DNA of 64,000 nt from Symbiodinium natans (GCA_905221605.1 CAJNDS010002634.1:1346546-1410545), one strand, 5' to 3'; numbered from the stretch's first letter, positions 31,032 to 42,330 are shown. Numbers and translations are program-made. The notes: generated by a model from the letters alone, not told the origin.

Positions 31032-32365
31032 TAATTTAAATATGAAGGCCCCGAATTAAATATGAATATTTAATTCGGGGCCTTCATATTTAAATTGTTT
31101 AATTCCTCCTGCGGGAGGAGGCCCGGCCCCCCCCCCTCCAGGATTTAAATTATTTAAATTTTTTAAATTATTTAAATTATTTAAATTATTTAAATTATTT
31201 AATTCCCGGGCCCGAATTAAAAAATTTAAATATGAAGCTCCCGAATTAAATATTCATATTTAAATCGTGGCCTTCATATTTAAATTATTTAAATCGGGCC
31301 CGGGAATTAAATAATCTAAATAATTTAAATCATTTAAATCATGGAGGGGGGGGGGGCCGGGCTTCCTCCCGCAGGAGGAATTAAATAATTTAAATATGAA
31401 GGCCCCGAATTAAATATTAATATTTAATTCGGGGCCTTCATATTTAAATTATTTAATTCCTCCTGCGGGAGGAGGCCCGGCCCCCCCCCCCCCTCCAGGA
31501 TTTAAAATATTTAAATTATTTAAATTATTTAAATTATTTAATTTATTTAAATTATTTAATTCCCGGGCCCGATTAAATAATTTAAATATGAAGGCCACGA
31601 TTTAAATATGAATATTTAATTCGGGAGCTTCATATTTAAATTATTTAAATCGGGCCCGGGAATTAAATAATTTAAATAATTTAAATAATTTAAATAATTT
31701 AAATATTTTAAATCTTGGAGGGGGGGGGGCCGGGCCTCCTCCCGCAGGAGGAATTAAATAATTTAAATATGAAGGCCCCGAATTAAATATTAATATTTAA
31801 TTCGGGGCCTTCATATTTACATTATTTAATTCCTCCTGCGGGAGGAAGCCCGGCCCCCCCCCCTCCAGGATTTAAATTATTTAAATTATTTAAATTATTT
31901 AAATTATTTAAATTATTTAATTCCCGGGCCCGAATTAAATAATTTAAATATGAAGCTCCCGAATTAAATATTCATATTTAAATCGTGGCCTTCATATTTA
32001 AATTATTTAAATCGGGCCCGGGAATTTAAATAATTTAAATAATTTAAATATTTTAAATCCTGGAGGGGGGGGGGCGGGCCTCCTCCCGCAGGAAGAATTA
32101 AATAATTTAAATATGAAGGCTCCGAATTAAATATTAATATTTAATTCGGGGCCTTCATATTTAAATTATTTAATTCCTCCTGCGGGAGGAGGCCCGCCCC
32201 CCCCCCTCCAGGATTTAAATTATTTAAATTATTTAAATTACTTAAATTATTTAAATTATTTAATTCCCGGGCCCGAATTAAATAATTTAAATATGAAGCT
32301 CCCGAATTAAATATTCATATTTAAATCGGGGCCTTCATATTTAATTCAGGCCTGGGACCCCCCCT
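31032..32365. repeat. Alternating palindromic AT/GC satellite
   Basis: About four units of roughly 340-370 bases. Each contains a palindrome centred on AATTAAATATTAATATTTAATT, flanked by GAAGGCCCC / GGGGCCTTC, then a GC hairpin CCTCCTGCGGGAGGAGG, a C-run, TTTAAATTA multimers, CCCGGGCCC and a second palindrome centre ATTAAATATTCATATTTAA. Successive half-units are inverted copies of each other, so the array is a chain of nested palindromes. No coding potential. Confidence 0.9.
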
Positions 32366-32373
32366 AGGACCTA

Positions 32374-32476
32374 AAATAGGGTCTATTTGGAAGTTGGCTC
32401 TTGTAAATAAGTATACGTTTTGGGGCCTTTTTTCCTCTTGTGAACACGAGTGCCAGCTTCCAAATAAACCCTATTT
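32374..32476. mobile_element. MITE-like inverted-repeat element
   Basis: AAATAGGGTCTATTTGGAAG at the left pairs with CTTCCAAATAAACCCTATTT at the right with one mismatch; interior about 55 bases. Confidence 0.75.
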
Positions 32477-32489
32477 AAGCTGCACACGG

Positions 32490-32508
32490 GGGGGGGGGCG
32501 GGGGGGGT

Positions 32509-32547
<39 letters not shown>

Positions 32548-32640
32548 GGGGGGGGGGGGCGGGGTGGGGGGGGGCAGGGGGGGGCAGGGGGGGGGCAGAA
32601 GGGGGGGGGCAGGGGGGGGGCAGGGCAGGGCGCGGGGGGG
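32490..32640. repeat. G-rich homopolymer tract
   Basis: About 150 bases almost entirely G with occasional C, CA or T, directly beside the palindromic satellite. Length and base calls here are likely unreliable. Confidence 0.85.
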
Positions 32641-32807
32641 TGTGTAAATTATGTTGAGTAGCGCTGAAAATCAGGGTTATTAGGAAATCACATTGGCAAT
32701 AATTCAGTATTTGTCAGGGGTCTGGGTTTCAGGAGAGAACCTAGAACACCCTGAGCCTTGTATCCCTGCAAGAAAGCGTCCTAAACCGCTGTCTGTTCAT
32801 GCTGCAG

Positions 32808-32841
32808 GAAGAGATTCGCCCGAGGACTCGGGCTTTCGATG
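32808..32841 (+). CDS. Exon-like island
   Basis: CTGCAG|GAAGAG acceptor, peptide EEIRPRTRAFD, then G|GTATTA donor. Short but clean on both sides. Confidence 0.4.
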
Positions 32842-33184
32842 GTATTAAAGCCCCCCACCCCCGCCCTAAACCCCAAGCGCCCTGAAGCTTGTTCCCCTCC
32901 AAAGTTTCGGTTAGAGTTTAGGGTTTAGGGTTTAGGGTTTAGGGTTTAGGGTTACGTGTTACGTAGGGTTCAGGGTCCAGGGTTGCCGTGCGCCAACCTC
33001 CACTTGCTCGCCTCGCGTGGCTTGTTTATAGGGTTTGCAAGGTTTGGGGTTTGTGAGCTTTTGTTAGGAGGCTTGTTGGGTTTAGAAGCGCTTAATGTTT
33101 AGGGTCTGCAGGGTTGAGTGAGCTTTGGGCACTAAATACAACCCTAAAACCTAAACCTACCCCGAAGTGCGGGCTGTATACATG

Positions 33185-33345
33185 TACTTGAAGGTTCATG
33201 GCACTTCTTCACCAATTTTAACTGTACTTATAACCCCACTTATAAGCCCCCGAAGTGCCCCGATAAGGTTATAAGTACAGTTATAGCCCTAAACCCTAAA
33301 CCCTAAACTACACCCTGGTTAACAAGTACCATGAACCTCCAAGTA
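33185..33345. mobile_element. MITE family B, copy 5, carrying a CCCTAAA insert
   Basis: TACTTGAAGGTTCATGGCAC and GTACCATGAACCTCCAAGTA are the termini. An internal CCCTAAACCCTAAACCCTAA block (33287-33308) interrupts the right arm and is absent from sister copies, so telomere-type repeats were added after the MITE. Confidence 0.8.
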
Positions 33346-33419
33346 CAGGGTACCCTTACAAAGCTCACGACACTTTTGAGAAGGCAGGGGTCTGTTAGCT
33401 GGCCAGGGTATGAGCTATT

Positions 33420-33484
33420 AGAGGGTTTAGGGTTTAGGGTTTAGGGTTTAGGGTTTAGGGTTTAGGGTTTAGGGTTTAGGGTTT
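33420..33484. repeat. TTTAGGG array
   Basis: Nine perfect TTTAGGG units. Confidence 0.9.
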
Positions 33485-33616
33485 GGATGGCACGAATGAG
33501 GGCTTGTAGTCCCTATAGTAGGGTCTATGAACCCTAAACCCTTTCAAAAGCGGCCATGTCTACCCTATACATACCAGAACCCCTATTGGGCTGCATGACT
33601 TGAGCGACATCTCAGC

Positions 33617-33662
33617 AGAGGATGCAACTTCTTTTCCGAAGTCCTGGCGCGCCTACGCGCCG
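33617..33662 (+). CDS. Exon-like island
   Basis: Reads EDATSFPKSWRAYAP and ends at GCGCCG|GTAGCT; the frame is also open upstream as SDIS. No family recognised. Confidence 0.45.
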
Positions 33663-33758
33663 GTAGCTCCCGGCGTCTATCCAAAGTCCTGTAGACCCAC
33701 AACCCGAAATCTTAAACTCAACCCGAAACCCGAGGCACTGCCCTAAGGCCCCAAAAAA

Positions 33759-33938
33759 ACCCTAAACCCTGAACCCTAAACCCGAAACCCTAAACCCTAG
33801 CCCTAAACCCTAAACCCTAAACCCTAAACTCCAAACCCTAAACCCTAAACCCTAAACCCTAAACCCTAAACCCTAAACCCTAAACCCTAAACCCTAAACC
33901 CTAGACCCTAGACCCTAGACCCTAGACCCTAAACCCTA
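33759..33938. repeat. CCCTAAA array with CCCTAGA block
   Basis: More than 20 units; the last five switch to CCCTAGA, an independently homogenised variant. Confidence 0.9.
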
Positions 33939-33960
33939 TCATCTACGGCCTTTAGCAAAG

Positions 33961-34065
33961 CTCACAGACCCTGCTGGCTGGAAGGATCCCTTGGCAGCCT
34001 TCGGCGAGGCCCGATTTCCGAGCGACCGCATTCAGAAGCCGCCACGTTGGGTCTTGAGCATCGAG
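33961..34065 (+). CDS. Exon-like island with GTTTAGGG donor
   Basis: LTDPAGWKDPLAAFGEARFP then SDRIQKPPRWVLSIE, 35 codons open and clearly protein-like, preceded by TTTAGCAAAG and ending at GAG|GTTTAGGG. The donor is the first unit of the downstream telomere-type array. It probably belongs with 33617 and 34338; no family recognised. Confidence 0.6.
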
Positions 34066-34155
34066 GTTTAGGGTTTAGGGTTTAGGGCTTAGGGCTTAGG
34101 GCTTAGGGCCTAGGGTTTAGGGTTTAGGGCTTAGGGCTTAGGGCTTAGGGCTTGT
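34064..34155. repeat. TTTAGGG/CTTAGGG array
   Basis: TTTAGGG units interleaved with blocks of CTTAGGG; starts exactly at the exon donor. Confidence 0.85.
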
Positions 34156-34337
34156 CAAGCCAAGGTTCAGAGTCTAGAGACCCTCCCGCTGCCCCCCTGC
34201 CGCCCCCATGTTACAGTGTGGTCAAACACACACACACAAAAGCCTTAAACCCTAAACCCTAAACCCTAAACCCGTTTCTTCAACCCTAAACCCTAAACCC
34301 TCAACCCTCAACCCTAAACCCTAAACGCCAATAGCAG

Positions 34338-34410
34338 CGCAACGAGCCCTGCCGCAGCTCTTCGCGGATCCGTCGCCCTACACGGAGCCGAGGAGCTGCG
34401 CCGAGGGCGA
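34338..34410 (+). CDS. Exon-like island with canonical donor
   Basis: ATAGCAG acceptor, peptide RALPQLFADPSPYTEPRSCA, then GGCGA|GTAAGG, a textbook GT donor. Between CCCTAAA and TTTAGGG arrays. Confidence 0.55.
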
Positions 34411-34423
34411 GTAAGGGGATTAG

Positions 34424-34490
34424 GGTTTAGGGTTTAGGGTTTAGGGTTTAGGGTTTAGGGTTTAGGGTTTAGGGTTTAGGGTTTAGGGTA
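34424..34490. repeat. TTTAGGG array
   Basis: Nine perfect units immediately downstream of the exon ending 34410. Confidence 0.9.
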
Positions 34491-34683
34491 AGGGGATGGA
34501 CTCCCTGGTTCAGGGCTTTGGGGTTTTCGGGTCTAGGGGTCTAGGGGTTTAGGGTTTAGGGTTGTTTAGGGTTTAGGGTTTAGGGTTTAGGGCTAGGGAA
34601 TAGTGGCTTAGAGTTTAAGGTTTTCGGGGTCTACAGAGGTTCAGGGTTTAGGGGTTCAGAGTTTAGGGCTCGGGTTTAAGAAG

Positions 34684-35155
34684 TCCAAAATGTAGTGTTC
34701 GACTTGAGGGAGAGTCCTACAAGTACGGAACACGAGAATGCGCCATCGAACGGCGTAGCCGAGGCAGCAGTGAAAGAGGTGAAGCGAATGGTCCGAGCTA
34801 TCCTGTCGGAGCTGGAGACAAAGCTTAAGATCGAGGTGGGCGTGGACCACCCCATTCTCGCCTGGATCGCGAGGCACGCAGCGTTCTTGATGACACGTTT
34901 TCGCATTGGCGAAGACGGGAAGTCAGCTTACGAAAGGACGCTGGGCCGACCATTGTCTTTGGCGAACAGGTGATGTTCAAGCCAGTTGGTTCGAGACACA
35001 AGCGAGGAAGCCTAGATGCAAGAGTTTGCGTGGGACGTTACGTCGGAACTGCGTCGAGGAACGCAGACTTGCTGATCATGACGTCCGAGGGTATATCCCG
35101 GGGCCACTCCTTACACAGGAGGCCCGAAGACGAGAAATGGCCTGTTGATAATTAG
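34684..35155 (+). pseudogene. Copia/retroviral-type integrase C-terminal fragment
   Basis: 34695-34973 encodes the end of an integrase core: NGVAEAAVKEVKRMVRAILS (the catalytic Glu lies in the NGVAE context), HPILAWIARHAAFLMTRF, IGEDGKSAYERTLGR. After a one-base frameshift the text continues as GEQVMFKPVGSRHKRGSLDA and LLIMTSEGISRGHSLHR to 35155. Both ends are cut and no LTR is seen. It is more diverged from the intact copia element at 49.4 kb than expected for a simple fragment, so it belongs to another lineage. Confidence 0.75.
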
Positions 35156-36329
35156 TGTTTAGGGCCTAGGGGTTCAGGGCTTCGGGTTTAGTTTTGGGCG
35201 TCATGTCTTGTTGGGCGTTTATAGGGTTTCAGGCTACAACTTCCTGGCAATTTAGAGCCTTGAATTGAAGGTTGGGGTCTGAAAATTTCGGATTCTTGTA
35301 CATGAAGTGCTTGGGGTGGCTTGTCTACTTTGCGGGATGTTGCGCTGAGCAGGGCATATAAGAGTTTTGACTATGGTTGAAGGGGTTGCACAGGGCTTCC
35401 CCACTCAAGCCCTTAAGGCAGTAGATGAGATGTTGAAGCTTTCGGGATCATACAAACCCTGAACCCGAAATCTTCACGCAGGCCATCATCCCAATCCCAG
35501 AGCAGAGCGCATGCCTGCAGTTCAAGCTCGATAGGGGCAAGTTTAGCGTTTAGAGTGAGAGTTGCGGGGTGTTTGTGTTTGGGGTCGAACTTGCTTTCCG
35601 GTGTAGTCCCACCCTCTGCCCGATGGCCCCTGAAGGTGAAGAAGGAGCCTTCCACGTTCTGCATCCTCAACTTACCACGAGCCTCCTAAAGCCACCACCA
35701 TGTGAAGCTTATAGTAGCTGAATGAGTACACTTTATACACTTCTTGGGATACTGCAATCCCCTACAGAACTGAAAGTGTACACGTTTTTTGGGGCTGATG
35801 AACTCAGCAACTAGGGAAGTCGTACCTAGACAGCCCCAAGCTGCCCCAAGCTTTCTCCTCTCCACCACGCTTTTCCCGCTCGCAGGAGCAAAGGCTTGAA
35901 GGCCAAAGGCGGCAAGGCGGCATGGCGCCAGACTGTTTAGTTTAGTAGGGGCCTCTTCTATAAAGTCAAGTTAGCCGGGCTTTTCAGGACCGTGTGACTG
36001 TTTGGGGGTGCCCGGTGGGATCCCTTGTTTAGTCAAGAACCCCAGGTGTCGTAAGATATTTTTTCGTGCGGTGCGCCTCGATTGCACTCATACAAACTCA
36101 TCCCTTGTAACATCGCGGGACCGTGTCAAGAGGGACAAATTCAGATTCAACTGTCCAGGGAAGCGGGAGGGGGGGGGGGGCACGCTGAAGAGGGTCCAAC
36201 ACTACCGTTCGGCGTTAGGGTTCAGGGTTTGTTTAGGGTTTGGGTTTTGGGTTTTGGGTTTAGGGTTTAGGGTTTCGAGTTTAGGGTTTAGGGTTTAGGG
36301 TTTGGCACACGACCCTCAACGCCCCTCAG
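35156..36329. other. No confident gene
   Basis: Low repeat content, isolated short TTTAGGG runs after 36200, and a G-run at 36166-36180. Open frames on both strands carry no recognised motifs. Confidence 0.45.
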
Positions 36330-36399
36330 CGGCGGAGGCGAGATCGACGCAGCCAACCGTGAAGGCCAGAAACTCACGGCCTTCATCCTAAATTCTGGG
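36330..36399 (+). CDS. Exon-like island
   Basis: CCTCAG acceptor, peptide GGEIDAANREGQKLTAFILN, donor near GGGG|GTTGGG. Reads like a helix-turn segment; no family. Confidence 0.5.
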
Positions 36400-36594
36400 G
36401 GGTTGGGGTTTAGGGTTTAGGGTTTAGGGTTCAGGGTTTAGGGTCTAGGGTTTAGGGTCTAGGGTCTAGGGTGCAGGGTTTAGGGAGGGAGCCCAACTGC
36501 CCTCAATCCCGAGCCCGCTTAACCAGTACTAATTCAATGTTGGCGTGGAAGCAACCCCCACCTCCACCTGCCACCATTTTGGGGTTCTAAGTAT

Positions 36595-36720
36595 CCTAAC
36601 CCTAAACCCTAGACACCCTATATAAACCCTATAGACCCTATAAACCCTATAAACCCTATAAACCCTATAAACCCTATAAGCCCTGTAAACCCTATAAACC
36701 CTAAAACCCTATACACCCTA
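36595..36720. repeat. CCCTATAAA nonamer array
   Basis: About ten CCCTATAAA units, a nine-base derivative of the telomere heptamer, flanked by ordinary CCCTAAA. Confidence 0.85.
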
Positions 36721-36748
36721 AGAACTAAACCCATGTTTTAATGTTAAG

Positions 36749-36826
36749 ATCGAAGTTTTGGCCGGCTGCCGTCAGGAAGGCGACTTGGAGGAAATCGACA
36801 GCGAGCTCGAGCCGGCGGGGGAACGG
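36749..36826 (+). CDS. Exon-like island, 26 codons, phase 0
   Basis: GTTAAG acceptor, peptide IEVLAGCRQEGDLEEIDSEL then EPAGER, ending GAACGG|GTTTAGGG. Exactly 78 bases, and again the telomere-type array provides the GT donor. Confidence 0.55.
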
Positions 36827-36895
36827 GTTTAGGGTTTAGGGTTTAGGGTTTAGGGTTTAGGGTTTAGGGTTTAGGGTTTAGGGTTTAGGGTTTAG
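36825..36895. repeat. TTTAGGG array
   Basis: Ten perfect units beginning at the exon donor. Confidence 0.9.
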
Positions 36896-37607
36896 GAGTT
36901 ACGCAGGGTTTCGGGTTTAGGGTTTCTTGTTCAGGGCTCCCCTACAACAAAGCCGCGGGTCAAGGGAACGAAGACTAGCCTCTCAACTGAAACCCTAAAC
37001 CCTAGACCCGTTACTCTAGAACTCAACCTTGAACTCCTTAACCGTCAATTTGGGTTCACCCCCCAAACGCCCTGAATCCTGCAGGGCTTGAGCCTTTAGG
37101 GTTTCAGAAAGATAGGGGTTGCGAGAGTTGGTTCTTCAAAGGGGTCCCTGAAACCCAACCCAGTGTTACGACCTTTGCTGCAATCCTACAGCCCAAGCGC
37201 GAAACACTTAGAGAATGAAACCCTGCTAAGCCTAAAGTTTAAAGTGAGCCCGACCGATCCTAACCCCCAACCCTAAACCTCCCTATAAGGCAGACTCTGA
37301 GCCCTGTAAACCCTTTGAACCCTCCGTCCCCATGCGACCCTGTAAGCCCAATACACCCGACAAAAGCCCTTCGCCCTACAACCCTCAAACCCGAAATGAA
37401 CCCTACAAAACCTCACTGACCCTAAACCCTAAACCCTAAACCCTAAACCCTTTCAGCCCTAGAAACCCGATCCTGAAAACAGGAGGGAGGCACCGAACCA
37501 CCGGCCGCATCCTCCACGCCGTCACGCGGGGGAGCCCATGGGGGAGTTCGGGGCCTGGCTTAGGGTTTCGGGTTTGGGGTTTAGGGTTTGGCGTTTAGGG
37601 TTTGGGG

Positions 37608-37672
37608 TTGGGATGTTCCCCCTTATACTAACAGTCCTCCATAGGGATAATAGTAGGGGTAGAACATCCCAA
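37608..37672. mobile_element. MITE family A, short copy
   Basis: TTGGGATGTTCCCCCTTATA left; right arm shortened to AGAACATCCCAAG. 65 bases. Confidence 0.75.
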
Positions 37673-38200
37673 GTTTAGGGTTTAGGGGATAGGGTTGTGG
37701 GTTCAGGGATTTACGGCCTACCGAGAGTTTTGCGGCGTGCCCGGAATTCTCTTCGGACCACCCCCCCGCCCCCCCCGCCCCGGCAATCCCCCGATGATGT
37801 GCCAAACCCTAAATCCGAACCCAAAACCCTAAACCCTAAACCCTAAACCCACAGCAACAAGCTTGAGGCAACCGGGCCAAGAAGCAAATCGATGACAAGG
37901 CTTGGGACACCTTTAGGGTTTCCCAAAGAATCGGGGCTTTAGGGTTTAGGGTTTAGTGTGTTGTCCCTATGATTTTAGTGTTGTGTTTTGGAAGAGCGGG
38001 GGGGGGGGGGGGTTATAAGGGGTACCCCTATTTTGGCAAGTACCCGTGGAGGCCTTCTAAGCTGGAGTTTTGCGGCTTTTGGGGTTGTTGACCCCTCTTT
38101 TATAGGAGCGGGGTTTAGGGTTTAGGGATGAGGGTACCTAGGGAGCCTTAGGGAGCAGTGGGGAGTGTCAGGGGCCCTTGCGTACATAAGAACCCTACAG

Positions 38201-38276
38201 CTTGGGATGTTCCCCCTTCTGCTAGCAGTCCTTAGTAGGGATGAAGGACTGTTAGTATAAGGGGGAACATCCCAAG
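38201..38276. mobile_element. MITE family A, compact perfect hairpin
   Basis: CTTGGGATGTTCCCCCTT and AAGGGGGAACATCCCAAG are perfect inverted repeats; at 76 bases it is the most compact full-termini copy. Confidence 0.85.
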
Positions 38277-38506
38277 CAACTCTTAGTGTTCTTCAGCTCT
38301 ACATTTTTCAACTGCACCTGCTCTCATGTGGTCCGTAGTCTGGCCTAGGATGTCACCCCATCCTCCTAGAAACCGAACCCGAACCCTTCAGCCCTAAACC
38401 CTAAACCCTAAACCCTAAACCCTAAACCCTGACAGGCCTAAAACAAGCCGAAGCAGCAACCTAAAAAAGACCCTAGACCCTCAGCCCTCAAACCTCGATG
38501 TCGCAG

Positions 38507-38558
38507 GCCCTGGCCAAGATCTCCACCAGCCATCCGCCCAGTCAAAGAACCGCAGTGG
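38507..38558 (+). CDS. Exon-like island beside CCCTAAA
   Basis: GTCGCAG acceptor, peptide ALAKISTSHPPSQRTAV, donor G|GTGCCCTAAACC. Confidence 0.5.
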
Positions 38559-39064
38559 GTGCCCTAAACCCTAAACCCCAAAAGATAGGGTTTAAATTTA
38601 GTGTTTAGGGGTTTAGGGTTTAGGGTTAAAGTCCCATGAACCGTTACCCCTAAACTCTTCACCCTTCGCCCTTCCCCCCCCCCCCAGCGGCATATGCTGC
38701 AAGACTTATATACAATCGTCTTACATGCAAGCATGAACGAAAGCCAAGCCCAGATTCAGAGGTTAGGGTTAAGCCCTAAACCCTAAACCCCCTCTTTTCA
38801 ACCCTAAGCCGGGAGCCCTTGGACCAGCGACTTGAACACAAACGATCGCAAAACCGTTGCGCAGCTCCGCCGTTGCAGACGTTGATGCTGTAGGACTGCA
38901 GACATCAACTCCAAAATGTTTATGGTTCATATACGTTAAGTGGGAATGGTGAGCCGCGCTTACCATGAGTCAAAGGGGTGTTTATTGGGGGATGTAGGTT
39001 TTTAACTGTAGGTGGGGTCCAGGGCCATGATACATCCCAAGGTATCGCAAGGTATGAGACCCAG

Positions 39065-39107
39065 ACGTGGGACCGACTCCACACGGAGCAGGAGGCCGGA
39101 GGAGCGA
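39065..39107 (+). CDS. Exon-like island
   Basis: ACCCAG acceptor, peptide TWDRLHTEQEAGGA, donor A|GTAGGGTTTAGGG. Confidence 0.45.
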
Positions 39108-39110
39108 GTA

Positions 39111-39193
39111 GGGTTTAGGGTTTAGGGTTTAGGGTCTAGGGTCTAGGGTTTAGGGTTTAGGGTTTAGGGTTTAGGGTTTAGGGTTTAGGGTTG
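39111..39193. repeat. TTTAGGG array with TCTAGGG units
   Basis: Twelve units, two of them TCTAGGG. Confidence 0.9.
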
Positions 39194-39912
39194 TTTCGGT
39201 TTTAGGGAAGGCTTTTCATCTGCTTTTGGGGCACGAAGACCGTGCTTTCTGGGGTCTTGGGTCCTTAGGGTTACAAAAAACCACGTCATGGCGGCCTGCG
39301 TTTTGAGACAGTCATTTGTTTATGCATTTTTCCTCTGTGTATGTGTTTTTAATATGTGTATATTACGAGATGTGCAGACGAGTATTTTCTGTGTATATAT
39401 ATATATACAAGTATACATACCTAGCAATATACTGTATATTTAATGACTTACATAAGAGGAAAGACTAGGTGTGCAGATGAGTCGAGGAGATAGTAAGGGT
39501 ACATATGTAGAGCCAGGGGCTGGGGCAGAGAGCAAAAAGAAAGTTCAAAAACAACAAAAATCCCATCCCCCCCTTTTATGACCCCCCCCCCCCCCCCCCT
39601 GCCTCTAATACTTCTTTTATGGCCCGGGCCACAGGGCGGAGAGTTCACCAAACACAAAAACCCCCCTCCCCCCATTTTTTAGATTTATTTTCAACAAGGT
39701 TTTTGGTTTGATTTTGGTTTTGATTTTTGTTTAGATATTTTTTCCGATTTGGGGGGTCCCTGTCTTATTCGGTTTCGTAATTCATAACCCTAGATGGGAG
39801 TTCCGAGCTGTTCGGATCCCACTTTATACGCCTGAATAGGCAGAATCTTCCCTTACAAGGACACCCCGAAGGAAACCCTTGAAACCCTCGAAGCCCTAAA
39901 CCCACGGTGCAG

Positions 39913-39993
39913 GGGATTCGACGAAAGCTGTTCTCACAATGGGCTCAGCATCCAACGTCGATGACGAGCAAAGAGCGCCTCGATTGCTTGTGG
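39913..39993 (+). CDS. Exon-like island
   Basis: GTGCAG acceptor, peptide GIRRKLFSQWAQHPTSMTSK then ERLDCLWG, ending against GGGGTTTAGGG. Strongly protein-like. Confidence 0.55.
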
Positions 39994-40264
39994 GGAGGGG
40001 TTTAGGGTTCAGGGGTTAGGGTTTCAAGTCTCCGATCAATCCCTAATCCCCGAAGCCTAAACCTGAAGCGCATGATTTCGCTCTCGGGACTCGGGATTCC
40101 GGGTGGTCAGAGAGTCTTTTCATGAGGCTTTTATTGGCCCTAAGTTTAGGCTATCCGAACTAGAAACTAGGTTGAGAACCCACTTACCAAGTCTCCCCAG
40201 GCACTTATAGGCACCAAAGCCGCCACGGAGAAGCCGCTGCATCCTGAGTCAAAACCTACGTACA

Positions 40265-40560
40265 TATACAGATACAAACATATCATATATTATATACATA
40301 CATCTGTATATATATATATATATATATTTATTTATTTTATTGATATTATATTTTTACCTATACATATATGTAGAATATGTTGAGATCTACAAATCAATCG
40401 GTGAATACGCAAAAGCTGAAAACATATAAACAAAAGTGCGGATATTCGGTATTTGTATGTATATGTATATGTATATGTATGTATATATATATATATGTAT
40501 ATATATATATGTATGAATATGAACATGTAGATCTAGCTGTAGATATACCCTATATCTATA
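40265..40560. repeat. TA/TATG/CA microsatellite cluster
   Basis: Several (TA)n, TATATG and CACACA tracts. They give spurious IYIYIY open frames on the minus strand. Confidence 0.85.
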
Positions 40561-40575
40561 CACACACACACATAG

Positions 40576-40650
40576 GTACCACAAGATGCTCACGAAGATG
40601 CACAACCTGGCCAGGCTCCGACCTCACCGAAGTGAAAGATGCGTTTGCGG
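40576..40650 (+). CDS. Exon-like island with GTTTAGGG donor
   Basis: CATAG|GTACCAC acceptor, peptide YHKMLTKMHNLARLRPHRSE then RCVC, donor GG|GTTTAGGG. Confidence 0.55.
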
Positions 40651-41077
40651 GTTTAGGGTTTGTTGTGCTGAAGGTTCAGGGTTTAGGGTTTAGGGTGTGG
40701 GGTTTGGGGTTTAGGGTTTGGGGTTTGGCGTTTTGGGGTTATTGTTTAGGGTTTAGGGTTTTGGTGTTGAAGCTTCAGGGTTTAGGGTGCAGGGGTGTAT
40801 CTTGTGAGGGTTCAGGGTCGAGGCTTTGGATGTTTGAGGCCTTCGGGTTTTTGACATGGAGGTGTCTTCGGTTTAGGGTTTATGGCGTTGATCGTCTAGT
40901 GAGTCTAGTGGGGTCTGGTGGTTTAGAGGACTTTGCAATATCCATGGTGTGCAAGAAATCCGTCGTTCCTCCAGGCCGAGAATTCAGGTCAATCCCACAC
41001 AGGATTGCCCCTAAACCCTAAACCCTAAACCCCGCCTACCATAGCTTAAGACACCAAGCAGCTACTCTCTTCACGAG

Positions 41078-41148
41078 GTCCTCGATGCCTGGGGAGTTGA
41101 AGCCCGGCGACACCCTGGCCACGATGCAGCCACGACCCCCAGCTGAGG
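41078..41148 (+). CDS. Exon-like island
   Basis: CACGAG|GTCC acceptor, peptide SSMPGELKPGDTLATMQPRP, donor G|GTGCAG. Confidence 0.5.
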
Positions 41149-41320
41149 GTGCAGAGTTTCGGGTTGAGGGTTTTGGGTTTTGGGTTTTGGGTTTAGAGTT
41201 TATAGGTTTTAGGGTTCAGGGCCCCAGGGCTTAGAGGCCGATCGACAGGAATGTGCAGCTCCGCTGGTTCCCATGTGATAGGATGCAGCATGTGGGGTCT
41301 GCATGGCCCTAAACCCTCAG

Positions 41321-41394
41321 CCCCCAAACCCTAAACCCTAAACCCTAAACCCTAAACCCTAAACCCTAAACCCTAAACCCTAAACCCTAAACCC
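41321..41394. repeat. CCCTAAA array
   Basis: Ten perfect units. Confidence 0.9.
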
Positions 41395-42170
41395 CCCCAA
41401 ACCCTACCTAGCTGTTCTCCCTCGGATGCTGGTCATTCCAGCAGATAAGACAAGCCTCAAGGGCTTCAATGGTTTTTTAGGATGCAGGGCTGGGTGAATC
41501 GGATGTCGGGGTGCAGGGTTTAAGGTGTAGGGTTTAGGGTTCAGGGTTAGGATGTGAGGGTTCAGGTTCGTGGGGGTTTAGTATGTAGAGTTTGTGGTTC
41601 GAGGGCGCGAGGTCTCAACCTCTTCCCACTGAGGCACCCCTCAAGAATCTAAGGCCTTAAGCCGTATGTTTTGGGTCTCCCTTTCGGAAGTCTTTTTACT
41701 TTCTTTTTATACAAAGCCCAAGGGAATATTCAAAGACACGGTTTTGTTTTTAGGGCACTAAGGGGAATGTAGTTTGGGCGGGGGAGGTACACCTCGTGAA
41801 TGCGATGGTCTTGACACTTGCCTTCGGTTTTTGAAGCGGTGCGGAGTCATAGGGGCATGGGCTCGGAAGGTGTTGGAACGTACAGCCCCTGCTAGGATCA
41901 CTGGGGTCGAAGCTTTAGGGTTCTAGGTCGGCCCTTGGGACATTTTATATTTTCCCTTATTGGGTCTGAGAGGTTAATATTTAGGAATATTTTTCAGAGG
42001 GTCTTAAGTGCCATCCTAGGGTTCAGGTTTAGGGTTTAGGGCCTCTAGAGTTTGTGGTCACGAGGGTTTAGGGTTTAGGGTTTCGGGTTACCGGGGTTTA
42101 GGGTTTGGCCTTTTTGAAACACACAACCCACCACCCCGCCCCACCCCAACGACGACCCTTCACGCGCCAG

Positions 42171-42200
42171 GCACATGCTCGAGCAGGGGAAGCCAGGCCC
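42171..42200 (+). CDS. 30-base exon-like island
   Basis: GCCAG|G acceptor, peptide HMLEQGKPG, canonical GTGAGC donor. Confidence 0.4.
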
Positions 42201-42271
42201 GTGAGCGTCTTCTAAATTTTGTTTTTGGGCTCTGGGGTCTCCAAATGTCGGAACATCTGAACCCCCAAACC

Positions 42272-42330
42272 CTAAAATCCTGGAACCCTAAACCCTAAAC
42301 CCTAAACCCTAAACCCTAAACCCTAAACCC
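42272..42330. repeat. CCCTAAA array
   Basis: Six regular units ending in CCTGAACCCCAAC. Confidence 0.85.

Noticed and set aside
30820-31059. ORF spanning the N gap
   Set aside because: It includes 34 unknown residues and is created by the gap.
31032-32365. Mitochondrial or plastid minicircle fragment
   Set aside because: Hairpin-rich AT/GC structure is suggestive, but no organelle gene or core sequence is visible.
40332-40605. IYIYIYIY-type minus-strand ORFs
   Set aside because: They are translations of TA microsatellites.
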